64,000 nucleotides of DNA from Streptomyces sp. AC512_CC834 (GCF_019049325.1 NZ_JAGMUO010000065.1:744001-808000), one strand, 5' to 3'; shown: positions 1 to 8,356, numbered from the stretch's first letter. Notes: generated by a model not told the origin, from the letters alone. A program made the numbers and translations.

Positions 1-695
1 ACCACGGCCCGCCCGATGTCCTGCTCGCAGTCGCCGACGTAGCCCAGCGGGATGGAGGCGCAGAACTCGGCGGCCTCCTGCGGATGGGCGTCCTGCCACT
101 TGGCGTAGGCGGGTGACACGGCGTGCGGGGCGATGGCGTTGACGCGGATCCCGTCGCGGCCCCACTCGTTGGCGGCGGCCCTGGTCAGGGTGCGCAGCGC
201 GGTCTTGGCCGCCGCGTAGGCCCCGTAGGTGCCCAGGTCCCAGCGGACCATGGCCGAGGTGACCAGGTTGACGATCACTCCGCCGTTCCGTTTCAGGTAC
301 GGATGGGCGGCGTTCATGAAGGCGAACGCCGCGAACGGCCCGCTCTCGAAGCCCTTGCGGAACTGGGCGTCGGTCAGCGACAGGAGAGGTCCGTAGGACC
401 CGGTGTAGGCGTTGTTGACCAGGATGTCGATGCCGCCGAAGCGTTCGGCGACGGCCTCGACCGCACCGGGGATGCGCTCCGTGTCCCGCACGTCGAGAAC
501 GAACGGCTCGGCCTCCGCTCCCCTGGCGCGCAGCAGCTCGCAGGTCGCCTCCAGCTTGGCCGCGGTGCGCCCGAGTACGGCGACTCGGGCGCCCTCGGAA
601 GCCAGCGCGAGGGCGATGCCCTGGCCCACTCCCTGACCGGCGCCGCTGATGACGGCGACCTTGCCGTCGAGGTTGCGTACCACGTGTTCGTTCAT
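1..695 (-). CDS. SDR family oxidoreductase, C-terminus beyond window edge
   Basis: Short-chain dehydrogenase/reductase, incomplete because the 3' end runs off the left edge; about 231 residues are visible. The N-terminus has a Rossmann cofactor motif GAGQGVGQG (residues 18-26), an NNA motif and a YxxxK active-site pair in YGAYAAAK. The ATG at 695-693 follows a purine-rich GAGAGGGGAGAGGG stretch. It lies 14 bp after the thioesterase gene and reads in the same direction, so it is probably the last visible member of the side-chain oxidation operon. A 3-hydroxyacyl-CoA or hydroxysteroid substrate is inferred from context only. Confidence 0.85.
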   Translation of the reverse strand, partial: MNEHVVRNLDGKVAVISGAGQGVGQGIALALASEGARVAVLGRTAAKLEATCELLRARGAEAEPFVLDVRDTERIPGAVEAVAERFGGIDILVNNAYTGSYGPLLSLTDAQFRKGFESGPFAAFAFMNAAHPYLKRNGGVIVNLVTSAMVRWDLGTYGAYAAAKTALRTLTRAAANEWGRDGIRVNAIAPHAVSPAYAKWQDAHPQEAAEFCASIPLGYVGDCEQDIGRAV

Positions 696-709
696 GGCCC
701 TCTCCCCTC

Positions 710-1366
710 TCAGGTCGGCCGTGGAAGCTGCTTGTTGATGAACAGGCCCTCCGCGGTGACGCAGGTGCGGCCGCCGGCCGAGATCTCGCCGACCGTGCGG
801 ATCCGCGGGTCGTCCACCGAGATCTGCCGTCCGGTGACGGTCAGCGGCTCGAACAGCGGGGTGGGCCGCAGGTAGCGCAGGGTCAGCTCCGCGGTCATCC
901 CGGAGGTGCCCGCCCAGTGGTTGGCCACGCCCAGGGTGTGGTCGAGGAGCAGCGCCGAGATGCCTCCGTGCACGTGGCCGGGGGGTCCCTGGTAGGGCAG
1001 GTCGAGCGTGACGACGCCCTCGACGGAGCGGTCGTCCCTGCCGTGCAGGGTGAGCGGCGGTGCGACGGCGTTCTCCGGTCCGGTGACGGGGTCGTGGCGG
1101 GTGACGCCCTCACCGCGCCACATGTCGACGAGGCGTTCCGGGACGGTGGGTGCCTTCTCGGTGAGCCGGTCGGTGACGGCCTCGATCTCCTTGGCGACCG
1201 CGGCCATGTCGACTCCGGTCCCGTCGCCGCTGCGCAGCAGTGCGGTGACCAGGCGGCGGGCGGCGGCGACCGCGGCGTCCACGCCGTCCTGGCGGGGCTT
1301 GGCCACGAGGCGGGGGCCGGTGGCCCCGTCCGTGGGCTCTTCGGTCGTGGCGGCGCACTCGGTCAT
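710..1366 (-). CDS. PaaI-type hotdog thioesterase
   Basis: A 218-residue protein whose C-terminal half is a hotdog-fold acyl-CoA thioesterase domain of the PaaI/YiiD class. The signature HVHGGISALLLDH and the following helix are visible about two thirds along. The N-terminal 80 residues are helical and charged and look like an actinobacterial extension. The ATG (1366-1364) overlaps the stop of the MaoC gene as ATGA, which argues for translational coupling. Likely role: releasing CoA from intermediates of steroid side-chain or ring degradation. The exact acyl substrate cannot be read from the sequence. Confidence 0.85.
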   Translation of the reverse strand: MTECAATTEEPTDGATGPRLVAKPRQDGVDAAVAAARRLVTALLRSGDGTGVDMAAVAKEIEAVTDRLTEKAPTVPERLVDMWRGEGVTRHDPVTGPENAVAPPLTLHGRDDRSVEGVVTLDLPYQGPPGHVHGGISALLLDHTLGVANHWAGTSGMTAELTLRYLRPTPLFEPLTVTGRQISVDDPRIRTVGEISAGGRTCVTAEGLFINKQLPRPT

Positions 1367-2256
1367 GAGCGCACCGTCGCCGTCGCGTGGGTGAGGACGG
1401 GCGCGCCGTCGCGGTCGGGGCAGGCCGCGTGCAGCAGGAGCCGCTCGGTGCCCTCGTCCGCGGGTGTTCCGTCGCGCCACACGGACGTCGTGATCGACTC
1501 GCCGGGGACGAGTGGTCCCGCGAAGCGCACGGTGAGACCGGTGAGACGGGTGACGTCGCCGTCGAGCACACCGTCCACCAGGGCCTTGGCGAGCAGGCCG
1601 TAGGAGGCGAGGCCGTGCAGGATCGGCTGTTCGAAGCCGGCCGAGCGGGCGAAGGCCGGGTCGGCGTGGAGTGGGTTGAGGTCGCCGTTGAGCCGGTACC
1701 ACAGGGCCTGTTGGGGCGTGGTGGCGGTGGTGAGCACGGCGTCGGCGGCCCGGTCGGGTGCCGACCACCGCTCCTCGGGGCCGGGTTCTCCGCCGAAGCC
1801 GCCCTCGCCGCGCGCCCAGATGTTGGTGGTCGTCGTCCACAGGGGCTCGCCGTCGGGGTCGGTGGCCGCGGACTCGAGCACGACGAGCGCGGCCTTGCCC
1901 TTGTCCCACACCTCGGCGACGCGGGAGCGCAGGGTCGCGGTGCCCGAGGCGGGCAGCGGCCGGTGCACCGTGAGGCCCTGGCCGGCGTGGAGTACGGCGC
2001 GCAGGTCGACGTCGATGCCGGGCATCTCGACGCCCGACGCCGGCGCCTCACCCGCGGAGATGCCGGTGCCTGCCACCAGGGCGAAGGTGGGCAGCACCGT
2101 GAGGCCCTTCTCGTAGGTCAGGTGCAGCTCCGGGTCGGTGGCCGCGGCGGCACCGGCGCCCAGGCTCAGGTGGTACAGGAGGACGTCACGCGTGGTCCAG
2201 CCGATCTCGCGGACGCCGGGGTCCGCGTTCAGCGCCTTGTCGCGGTCGATGGGCAT
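1363..2256 (-). CDS. MaoC-type enoyl-CoA hydratase (Hsd4B-like)
   Basis: Double-hotdog (R)-specific hydratase of 297 residues, like the hydratase-2 part of eukaryotic MFE-2 and mycobacterial Hsd4B. The catalytic signature GDLNPLHADPAFA (D192, H197) followed by PILHGLASYG is intact in the C-terminal half; the N-terminal half is the degenerate hotdog that usually binds the acyl chain. It starts 2 bp after the acyl-CoA dehydrogenase stop and overlaps the thioesterase by 4 bp. In this setting it would hydrate the trans-2-enoyl-CoA made by the neighbouring dehydrogenase. Family assignment is firm; steroid side-chain specificity is inferred. Confidence 0.88.
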   Translation of the reverse strand: MPIDRDKALNADPGVREIGWTTRDVLLYHLSLGAGAAAATDPELHLTYEKGLTVLPTFALVAGTGISAGEAPASGVEMPGIDVDLRAVLHAGQGLTVHRPLPASGTATLRSRVAEVWDKGKAALVVLESAATDPDGEPLWTTTTNIWARGEGGFGGEPGPEERWSAPDRAADAVLTTATTPQQALWYRLNGDLNPLHADPAFARSAGFEQPILHGLASYGLLAKALVDGVLDGDVTRLTGLTVRFAGPLVPGESITTSVWRDGTPADEGTERLLLHAACPDRDGAPVLTHATATVRS

Positions 2257-2258
2257 GA

Positions 2259-4454
2259 TCAGCCTTTCCGGGGGGTGGGCTCGGGGTCGCGGGGCAGGCC
2301 GAGGATGCGCTCACCGATGATGTTCAGTTGCACCTCGGTGGTGCCGCCCGCGATGGACATGCAGCGGGAGTTGAGGAACATCCACATGGTGTCCTGGTGC
2401 GGGCCCTCGCCGGTGAGCGCGGCGGTGCCCTCCCAGTCGGCGCAGGCCTCCCAGACCCGCTGCTGGTGTTCGACGCCGAGGAGTTTGGCGATGGACGCCT
2501 CCGCGCCGGGCTGCTGTCCGGAGACCGTGCGCAGGGTGGTGCGCAGGCCGAGGAGGGCGCCGGACTGGGCGTCGCAGACGTGGCCGCCGAGGGTGGTGAG
2601 GCGTTCGTCGTCCGGGCCGTCCGAGGCCGCGGCCATCTCCAGCAGGGTCTCGGCGCCGGAGCCGACCGAGTCGCTGGAGAGGGCGACGCGTTCGTTGGCG
2701 AGGGTGGTGCGGGCGAGCTTCCAGCCGGCGCCGGGCGCGCCGACTAGCAGGTCGTCGGGGACGAACACGTCGTCGAGGAAGACCTCGTTGAACTCGGCGT
2801 CCCCGGTGATCTGCCGCAGCGGCCGGACGTCCAGACCGGGGCTGGTCATGTCCAGGAGGAAGTACGAGATGCCCTTGTGCTTGGGCACGTCGGTGTCGGT
2901 GCGGGCGAGCAACACACCCCAGTGGGCGTCGCGGGCCATGGACGTCCACACCTTCTGGCCGGTGATCCGCCAGCCGCCGTCCACCTTCTCGGCGCGGGTG
3001 GTGAGGGCGGCGAGGTCGGAGCCCGCGCCCGGTTCGCTGAAGAGCTGGCACCAGACGATGTCACCGCGCAGACTCGGGGTGAGGAACCGCTCGCGCTGGG
3101 CGTCGTCGCCGTGCGCGATGATCGTGGGCACCACCCAGCCGCCGATGACCATGTCGACGGGGGTGAGATCGGCGGCCTGAAGCTCCTCTGCGATGACGAG
3201 CTGGGTCACCGGGTCGGCACCCTTGCCCCAGGGGGCGGGCAGGTGCGGGGCGGTGTAGCCGTGGTCGGCGAGGTGGGTGCGGCGCTCGGCGTCGTCCAGG
3301 GCGGCGGCGGTCCGCAGTTCGGCGCGGATGTCCTCGCGTACGGCCTCGGCCTCGGGCGGCAGTTCGACGCCGAGTTTGCGACGGGTGCCGTCGAGGGCGA
3401 GGTGGGCGACACGGCGCTGCCAGGCGGCGGTGGGGCCGAGGATCAGGCGCAGGGTCTGGGCGCGGCGCAGCGCGAGGTGCGCGTCGTGTTCCCAGGTGAA
3501 GCCGATGCCGCCGAGCACCTGGATGCAGTCCTTGGCGGTGCCGAACGCTGCCTCGACGGCGACCGCACCGGCGACGGCGGCGGCCAGCGCGGCCTCGCCG
3601 GGACCGGCGCCGTCGGGTTCGCCCGCGCGGGCCGCGTCCCAGGCGCAGGCACGAGCCTGCTCGGCCTGCGCGAGCATGCGGGCGCAGCGGTGCTTGACCC
3701 CCTGGAACTGCCCGACGGGGCGCCCGAACTGCTCCCGGACCCGGGCGTAGTCGCCTGCGGTCGTCACACAGCGGTCGGCGATGCCGGAGGCCTCGGCGGC
3801 GAACAGGGTCGCGGCGAGGTCCCGGGGGCGCTCGGGATCGAGTTCGAGGAGGTCGGCGGCCGGTACGGGCACCGAGCGTGCGGTCACCCGCGACGAGCGG
3901 CGGGTCAGGTCGTGGCTGCGCACGTCGGTGGTGTCCACGGCGGCGCGGGGCAGCACGAGCCAGGTGGTGCGGCCCCCGTCGGCGGCGGGCAGCACGAACA
4001 CGTCGGCCAGGTGCCCGCCGACGACGAGTTCGGAGGTGCCGCTGAGCGTGGCCGTGCCGTCGGCGGCACGGGTCAGCGTGAGCGTGCCGGGGGCGAGGCC
4101 GACCGCGCCGACGGAGGTCCCGGCCGACAGGGCGGCCAGGTACGTCCGGTGTCCGGCCGCGTGCAGTACGGCGGAGGCGAGCGTCGTCGGCAGGAAGGGG
4201 CCCGGCGCCATGACCCGCCCCAGCTCCTCGGTGACGACGGCGAGTTCGACGAGGCCGTACCCGGCGCCGCCCGCCTCCTCCGGCAGGTGCAGCCCGAGCA
4301 GGCCCTGCTCGGCGAGACCGCCGAAGCAGTCGGGCAGCGTCTCCTTGTCGGCGTCGGCGGCCGCGCGCAGGACGTCCTCGGTGATGTGCCGGTTCGCGAA
4401 GGCGCGTACGGCGTCGCGCAGGTCGCGGTGCTCCTGGGTGAGCCCGATGGTCAT
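2259..4454 (-). CDS. double-length acyl-CoA dehydrogenase (FadE34/ChsE3-like)
   Basis: At 731 residues this is about twice the usual acyl-CoA dehydrogenase, with two ACAD modules in tandem: residues about 1-345 and 360-731. The first module has the C-terminal motif GGIGFTWEHD with a Glu (E322) at the usual catalytic-base position; the second has the substrate/FAD region WCQLFSEPGAGSDLA and ends with an AGGTTEVQLN segment. In Mycobacterium tuberculosis FadE34 is such a fused dehydrogenase acting on cholesterol side-chain CoA esters. Position between thiolase and MaoC hydratase supports the same kind of role here. It begins 9 bp downstream of the thiolase stop. Confidence 0.88.
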   Translation of the reverse strand: MTIGLTQEHRDLRDAVRAFANRHITEDVLRAAADADKETLPDCFGGLAEQGLLGLHLPEEAGGAGYGLVELAVVTEELGRVMAPGPFLPTTLASAVLHAAGHRTYLAALSAGTSVGAVGLAPGTLTLTRAADGTATLSGTSELVVGGHLADVFVLPAADGGRTTWLVLPRAAVDTTDVRSHDLTRRSSRVTARSVPVPAADLLELDPERPRDLAATLFAAEASGIADRCVTTAGDYARVREQFGRPVGQFQGVKHRCARMLAQAEQARACAWDAARAGEPDGAGPGEAALAAAVAGAVAVEAAFGTAKDCIQVLGGIGFTWEHDAHLALRRAQTLRLILGPTAAWQRRVAHLALDGTRRKLGVELPPEAEAVREDIRAELRTAAALDDAERRTHLADHGYTAPHLPAPWGKGADPVTQLVIAEELQAADLTPVDMVIGGWVVPTIIAHGDDAQRERFLTPSLRGDIVWCQLFSEPGAGSDLAALTTRAEKVDGGWRITGQKVWTSMARDAHWGVLLARTDTDVPKHKGISYFLLDMTSPGLDVRPLRQITGDAEFNEVFLDDVFVPDDLLVGAPGAGWKLARTTLANERVALSSDSVGSGAETLLEMAAASDGPDDERLTTLGGHVCDAQSGALLGLRTTLRTVSGQQPGAEASIAKLLGVEHQQRVWEACADWEGTAALTGEGPHQDTMWMFLNSRCMSIAGGTTEVQLNIIGERILGLPRDPEPTPRKG

Positions 4455-4463
4455 GACGGTGCC

Positions 4464-5624
4464 TCAGATGCGTTCGATGACGGTGGCGGTCGAGTGCGCC
4501 CCACCGGCGCACATGGTGATCAGCGCGGTGGACTTGCCGGTGCGCTCCAGTTCGTGCAGGGCCTGGGTGATGAGCCGGGACCCGGTGGAACCGACGGCGT
4601 GGCCGAGGGCGATGGCGCCGCCGTTGACGTTGACCTTGTCCATGTCGGCCTTGTGGACCTGGGCCCAGGACAGGACGACGGAGGCGAAGGCCTCGTTGAT
4701 CTCGACGAGGTCGATGTCGTCGAGGGTCATGCCGGCCCGCCGCAGTACGCGTTCGGTGGCGACGACGGGTCCGTCCAGGTGGTAGTAGGGGTCGGAGCCG
4801 ACCATGGTGGAGGCCACGATCCGGGCGCGCGGGCGCAGCCCCTCGCGGGCGGCGCGCTCCCGGCTCATCAGCAGGACGGCAGCGGCGCCGTCGCTGATCT
4901 GGGAGGAGTTGCCGGCGGTGTGGATACCGTCGGGCATGACCGGCTTGAGGGCGGCCAGTGCTTCGGGGGTGGTGTCGCGCAGTCCCTGGTCGCGGGTGAC
5001 GCGGGCGCTCTCGCCGGTGGGGCCCTCGGGTCCGACGACGGGGGCGTCGATGCCGATGATCTGCGTGTCGAAGCGGCCCTCCGCCCACGCCTGGGCGGCC
5101 TTGCGCTGGGAGGCGAGGCCGAGGGCGTCGGCGTCGGCGCGGGTGATGCCGCGGTGCCGTGCGATGCGCTCGGCGGCGGTGAACTGGTCGGGCATGTCCA
5201 GGGACCAGCTCTCCGGCACCGGGACGCCGGTGTCGGGGGCGAGCGCCTTGCCGAGGAAGACCCGGCTCATCGACTCGATGCCGCAGCCGATGCCGGTCTC
5301 GATCGCGCCGGAGGCGATCAGTCCGGCGACCAGGTGCACGGCCTGCTGGGACGATCCGCAGGCGCAGTCGATGGTGGTGCAGGCGGTGGCGTGCGGGAGC
5401 CCGGTGTGCAGCCAGGCGTTGCGGGTGACGTTGTTGGACTGCTCACCGGCCTGGGTGACGCAGCCCCCAATGACCTGTTCCACGGTGTCGGGGGAGATTC
5501 CGGCCCGCTCCACGAGGCCCTTCTGGGCGAGCCCGAGCAGCTCCGCCGGGTGGAGCCCGGACAGGACACCGCGGCGCCGGCCGACCGGTGTCCGCGCGGC
5601 TTCGACGATGACGGCCTCGGTCAT
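4464..5624 (-). CDS. steroid-type acetyl-CoA acetyltransferase/3-ketoacyl-CoA thiolase (FadA5-like)
   Basis: Thiolase of 386 residues. The nucleophilic cysteine lies in DCACGSSQQA (C89), the histidine in GGAIALGHAVGSTGSR (H342) and the second catalytic cysteine in MCAGGAHS (C372). Length and the CGSSQQ form match the degradative thiolases such as FadA5, which shortens the cholesterol side chain. The ATG at 5624 is chosen over an in-frame upstream start because GGAG sits 6 bases before it. First gene of the minus-strand beta-oxidation operon; its promoter region has a KstR-like operator and an 8-bp tandem repeat. Confidence 0.9.
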   Translation of the reverse strand: MTEAVIVEAARTPVGRRRGVLSGLHPAELLGLAQKGLVERAGISPDTVEQVIGGCVTQAGEQSNNVTRNAWLHTGLPHATACTTIDCACGSSQQAVHLVAGLIASGAIETGIGCGIESMSRVFLGKALAPDTGVPVPESWSLDMPDQFTAAERIARHRGITRADADALGLASQRKAAQAWAEGRFDTQIIGIDAPVVGPEGPTGESARVTRDQGLRDTTPEALAALKPVMPDGIHTAGNSSQISDGAAAVLLMSRERAAREGLRPRARIVASTMVGSDPYYHLDGPVVATERVLRRAGMTLDDIDLVEINEAFASVVLSWAQVHKADMDKVNVNGGAIALGHAVGSTGSRLITQALHELERTGKSTALITMCAGGAHSTATVIERI

Positions 5625-5660
5625 GGCTCTCCGTATGGGGTGAGGGGGCGTGGGGCCCGG

Positions 5661-5690
5661 GACTGGCTGACTGGCTGACTGGCTGACTAC
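5661..5690. repeat. 8-bp tandem repeat in thiolase leader
   Basis: GACTGGCT occurs three times in a row and is followed by a partial fourth copy. It lies in the predicted 5' untranslated region of the thiolase operon, between the promoter and the start codon. Confidence 0.8.
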
Positions 5691-5697
5691 TGCCAAG

Positions 5698-5726
5698 AAA
5701 CTAGAATTCGTTCTGGAAATTTGCAA
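5698..5726 (-). promoter_or_regulatory. promoter with KstR-like operator upstream of the thiolase operon
   Basis: On the minus strand TTGCAA (5726-5721) and TAGTTT (5703-5698) are separated by 17 bp and resemble a sigma-70 -35/-10 pair. The spacer contains the imperfect palindrome CTAGAATTCGTTCTGG (plus strand, 5701-5716). It matches the published KstR consensus TnnAACnnGTTnnA at six of eight fixed positions. Binding would block RNA polymerase. No KstR gene is in the window, so the regulator is inferred. Confidence 0.55.
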
Positions 5727-5778
5727 GGTCCAGTCCCGTTCAGTGGCAGACCGCCGTCGGCACGGGTTCTGGTCACCG

Positions 5779-6525
5779 TCAGATGTGCGAACCCCCGTCC
5801 ACCCGCATCTCGGCCCCGGTGAAGTACCCCGCGTCGCGTGACGCCGCGAAGGCGATCACCCCCGCGATCTGCTCGGGCTCGGCGGTGCCGAAGGGGGCGC
5901 GGATCCGCCCGTAGTACGAGACGTCCAGCTCCGGCGGCAGCACGTGCGGCCCGACCAGCGGGGTGGCGACCGAGCCGGGTGAGACGGGCACGACGCGGAT
6001 GCCGCGGTGGGCGACCTCGGCGGCCAGGGACAGCGAGAAGCCGAGGACGGCGCCCTTGGAGGCGGCGTAGGCGGTCATGTACGGGTTGCCGTGCGACGCG
6101 GCCGACGAGGCGACGTTGACGACGACGCCGGTACGGTCCGGCAGCAGCGGCAGCGCCTCCCGGCAGAACAGTGCGGTGCCGACGGCGTTGACCGTGAAGA
6201 GCTGGTGCAGGTCGGCGACGGTCAGCCGGTCGATCGGCGTGGTGCGGTGGATCCCGGCCACGTTCACGAGGACGTCGATGCCGCCGAGTTCGTCCGCCGC
6301 CGCCCGCACTGCCGCCACGACCGCGTCCTCGTCGGCGACGTCGGCGACCCGGGTCGCGATCCGCCCGGGGCCGGAGGCCTCGGCGGCCGTCTTCGCCAGG
6401 CCCTCGCCGGAGAGGTCGACGGCGAAGACCGCTGCGCCCTCGGCCGCCAGGCGCAGCGCGGTGGCCCGCCCGATGCCGGAGCCCGCCCCGGTGAGCAGGA
6501 CCTTCGTGTCCTCGAAGCGGTTCAT
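5779..6525 (-). CDS. SDR family oxidoreductase, probable hydroxysteroid dehydrogenase
   Basis: Classical SDR of 248 residues with GAGSGIGRA near the N-terminus, NVAG, catalytic Ser in NVASSAAS, and YAASK. The last strand ends with MRVDGGSHI, a common SDR C-terminus. GAGGAG precedes the ATG at 6525. It sits between the KshA gene (divergent) and the thiolase operon, so oxidation or reduction of a steroid hydroxyl is the natural guess. The sequence does not distinguish 3-, 17- or 20-position specificity. Confidence 0.85.
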   Translation of the reverse strand: MNRFEDTKVLLTGAGSGIGRATALRLAAEGAAVFAVDLSGEGLAKTAAEASGPGRIATRVADVADEDAVVAAVRAAADELGGIDVLVNVAGIHRTTPIDRLTVADLHQLFTVNAVGTALFCREALPLLPDRTGVVVNVASSAASHGNPYMTAYAASKGAVLGFSLSLAAEVAHRGIRVVPVSPGSVATPLVGPHVLPPELDVSYYGRIRAPFGTAEPEQIAGVIAFAASRDAGYFTGAEMRVDGGSHI

Positions 6526-6602
6526 CACGACTCCTCGTTGCTGCGTGTGCGACCGACGGAGCGCCGGACTGTACGCCCGCCGCACGCGACGGCGGGGGGC
6601 CG

Positions 6603-6664
6603 GTCCCACCGACCGGGATCCGCCCCTCCCGGGGCCCCGGACGACCGGTACCGGTCAGTGGGAC
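6603..6664. promoter_or_regulatory. inverted repeat and palindrome upstream of kshA
   Basis: GTCCCACCGACCGG (6603-6616) and CCGGTCAGTGGGAC (6651-6664) form a 13-of-14 inverted repeat 34 bp apart. A perfect 14-bp palindrome GACCGGTACCGGTC (6643-6656) overlaps the right arm. The region lies between the divergent SDR and kshA starts. A closely similar half-site occurs between hsaD and hsaB, so this is a candidate operator for a steroid-locus regulator. Confidence 0.5.
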
Positions 6665-6741
6665 TCGCCGCTGTGCCCCCGGGTGTCCGCGCCTACCGTC
6701 CGGACCGTGGAGACCACGCGTCCTGAGGGGATGAGAGCAAC

Positions 6742-7899
6742 GTGAGTGCAGTGGAGTCAGCACACGACGACGTCAGGGCCATCGAGGCGGCCGCGGCACC
6801 GACCCGGTTCGCACGCGGCTGGCACTGCCTGGGCCTCGCCGAGAAGTACAAGGACGGCAAGCCGCACTCGGTGACGGCCTTCGGCCAGAAGCTCGTGGTG
6901 TTCCAGGCGGGCGACGGCACGCTCAACGTGCTGGACGCGTACTGCCGGCACATGGGCGGCGACCTCTCCCAGGGCACGGTCAAGGGCGACCAGGTGGCCT
7001 GCCCCTTCCACGACTGGCGGTGGGGCGGCGACGGCCGCTGCAAGCAGATCCCGTACTCCAAGCGGGTCCCGCTGCGGGCCCGTACGGCGGCCTGGCCGAC
7101 CCTGGACCAGGACGGCATGCTGTTCGTCTGGAACGACCCGGAGGGCAACCCCCCGCCCCCGGACGTGACCATCCCCCGCATCGAGGGCGCCACGAGCGAC
7201 GAGTGGACCGACTGGCACTGGTACGAGACGGTGGTCGACACCAACTGCCGTGAAGTCGTCGACAACGTCGTGGACATGGCCCACTTCTTCTACGTCCACT
7301 ACTCCTTCCCGACGTTCTTCAAGAACGTCTTCGAGGGGCACGTCGCCACCCAGCACATGCGCGGCACCGGCCGTCCCGACGCCCGTCCCAGGACCGGCAA
7401 GTCCGAGACCATCGGCAACGACTCGGTGGCGTCGTACCACGGCCCGTCCTTCATGATCGACGACCTCACCTACCTCTACGAGAACGGCGAGGACACGAAG
7501 TCCGTCCTGATCAACTGCCACTACCCGATCGACGCGAACCGCTTCGTGCTCCAGTACGGCATCATCGTCAAGCACTCGGCCTCCCTGTCGGGCGAGGAGG
7601 CCACCCAACTCGCCACGGGTATGGGCGAGTTCATCAAGCTCGGCTTCGAGCAGGACATCGAGATCTGGAAGAACAAGACCCGCATCGACAACCCGCTGCT
7701 GTGCGAGGAGGACGGCCCGGTCTACCAGCTCCGCCGCTGGTACGAGCAGTTCTACGTCGATGTCGCCGACGTGACGCCGGAGATGACCGACCGCTTCGAG
7801 TTCGAGCTGGACACCACCCGGCCCGTCGAGGCCTGGCAGCGGGAGGTCGACGCGAACCTCGCCCGCAAGGCCGCCGCCGCCGAGAGCCGGTCGGCCTGA
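6742..7899 (+). CDS. kshA: 3-ketosteroid 9alpha-hydroxylase oxygenase subunit KshA
   Basis: Rieske non-haem iron oxygenase of 385 residues. The Rieske cluster ligands are C68-R-H70 and C87-P-F-H90; the mononuclear iron site is H181 and H186 (in DMAHFFYVHYSFP) with D305 (in FEQDIEIW). This spacing matches mycobacterial KshA, which hydroxylates C9 of androstenedione or androstadienedione, opening ring B when combined with KstD. Electrons would come from KshB encoded at 14034-15074. A GTG start is used, with a GAGGGGATGAG purine run upstream. The stop overlaps the next gene (TGATG). Confidence 0.95.
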   Translation: MSAVESAHDDVRAIEAAAAPTRFARGWHCLGLAEKYKDGKPHSVTAFGQKLVVFQAGDGTLNVLDAYCRHMGGDLSQGTVKGDQVACPFHDWRWGGDGRCKQIPYSKRVPLRARTAAWPTLDQDGMLFVWNDPEGNPPPPDVTIPRIEGATSDEWTDWHWYETVVDTNCREVVDNVVDMAHFFYVHYSFPTFFKNVFEGHVATQHMRGTGRPDARPRTGKSETIGNDSVASYHGPSFMIDDLTYLYENGEDTKSVLINCHYPIDANRFVLQYGIIVKHSASLSGEEATQLATGMGEFIKLGFEQDIEIWKNKTRIDNPLLCEEDGPVYQLRRWYEQFYVDVADVTPEMTDRFEFELDTTRPVEAWQREVDANLARKAAAAESRSA

Positions 7900-8243
7900 T
7901 GCGCACCGACCACCGGATCGACAACCGGCTCGACACCCGGCGCGCCGACGGGGTCCCGATGCGGCCGCTGGCCTGCGAGCGGTGCGCGGCCGAGGTGCTG
8001 GTGCGCAAGAGCAGTTGGCAGCAGACGAGCGTGCAGTGGAACGCGCGGGCCACGGCGGCCTGCGCGGAGCGGGACGCGGCGGGCGGGACCGGCGAGGCCT
8101 TCGAGGGCTGCCGGTCGCTGCGCGACACGATTCGCGAGGCGGCGGTGCGCGGGACGATCGAGGTCGTGGACGACGCGGACGAAGGTCCCGCCGCCACCGC
8201 CACCGCCACCGTCGCCGACCGGGCACCGGAGCACCGCGCCTGA
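7899..8243 (+). CDS. small four-cysteine protein coupled to KshA, function unknown
   Basis: A 114-residue protein whose ATG overlaps the kshA stop codon, so the two are almost certainly co-translated. It has cysteines at 26, 29, 55 and 71, the first two as CERC, followed by a conserved-looking stretch VLVRKSSWQQTSVQW. The C-terminus is Ala/Thr-rich and probably disordered. The Cys pattern could bind zinc or a small iron-sulfur cluster, but it lacks a standard ferredoxin motif. I do not recognise the family. Possible roles are assembly, electron transfer or stabilisation of the KshA Rieske oxygenase. Confidence 0.85.
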   Translation: MRTDHRIDNRLDTRRADGVPMRPLACERCAAEVLVRKSSWQQTSVQWNARATAACAERDAAGGTGEAFEGCRSLRDTIREAAVRGTIEVVDDADEGPAATATATVADRAPEHRA

Positions 8244-8298
8244 CCCCGCAGCCGTCCGCCGGGAACACATCCCCCGGGCTCGGCGGACACAACGGTGA

Positions 8299-8331
8299 GG
8301 CCGGGTACGCGCACCCCGCGCGTACCCGGCC
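8299..8331. terminator. bidirectional hairpin between the kshA operon and the hsa operon end
   Basis: Perfect 14-bp stem (GGCCGGGTACGCGC and its complement) with a 5-nt loop ACCCC, located between two converging genes. There is no long U-tract, which is usual for Streptomyces terminators. Confidence 0.8.
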
Positions 8332-8356
8332 GCACCGCGTTCAGGAGGCGGACCCT

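Noticed and set aside
1387..3180. 597-codon plus-strand open frame
   Set aside because: Antisense of the MaoC and dehydrogenase genes, no ribosome binding site or recognisable motif.
2877..5678. 933-codon plus-strand open frame across the acyl-CoA dehydrogenase and thiolase genes
   Set aside because: Its translation is Gly/Val/Asp-rich with no domain and mirrors the coding frames of the minus-strand genes; long antisense frames are expected at this GC content.
6757..8292. 511-codon minus-strand open frame across kshA
   Set aside because: Antisense of a certain Rieske oxygenase gene with typical shadow composition.
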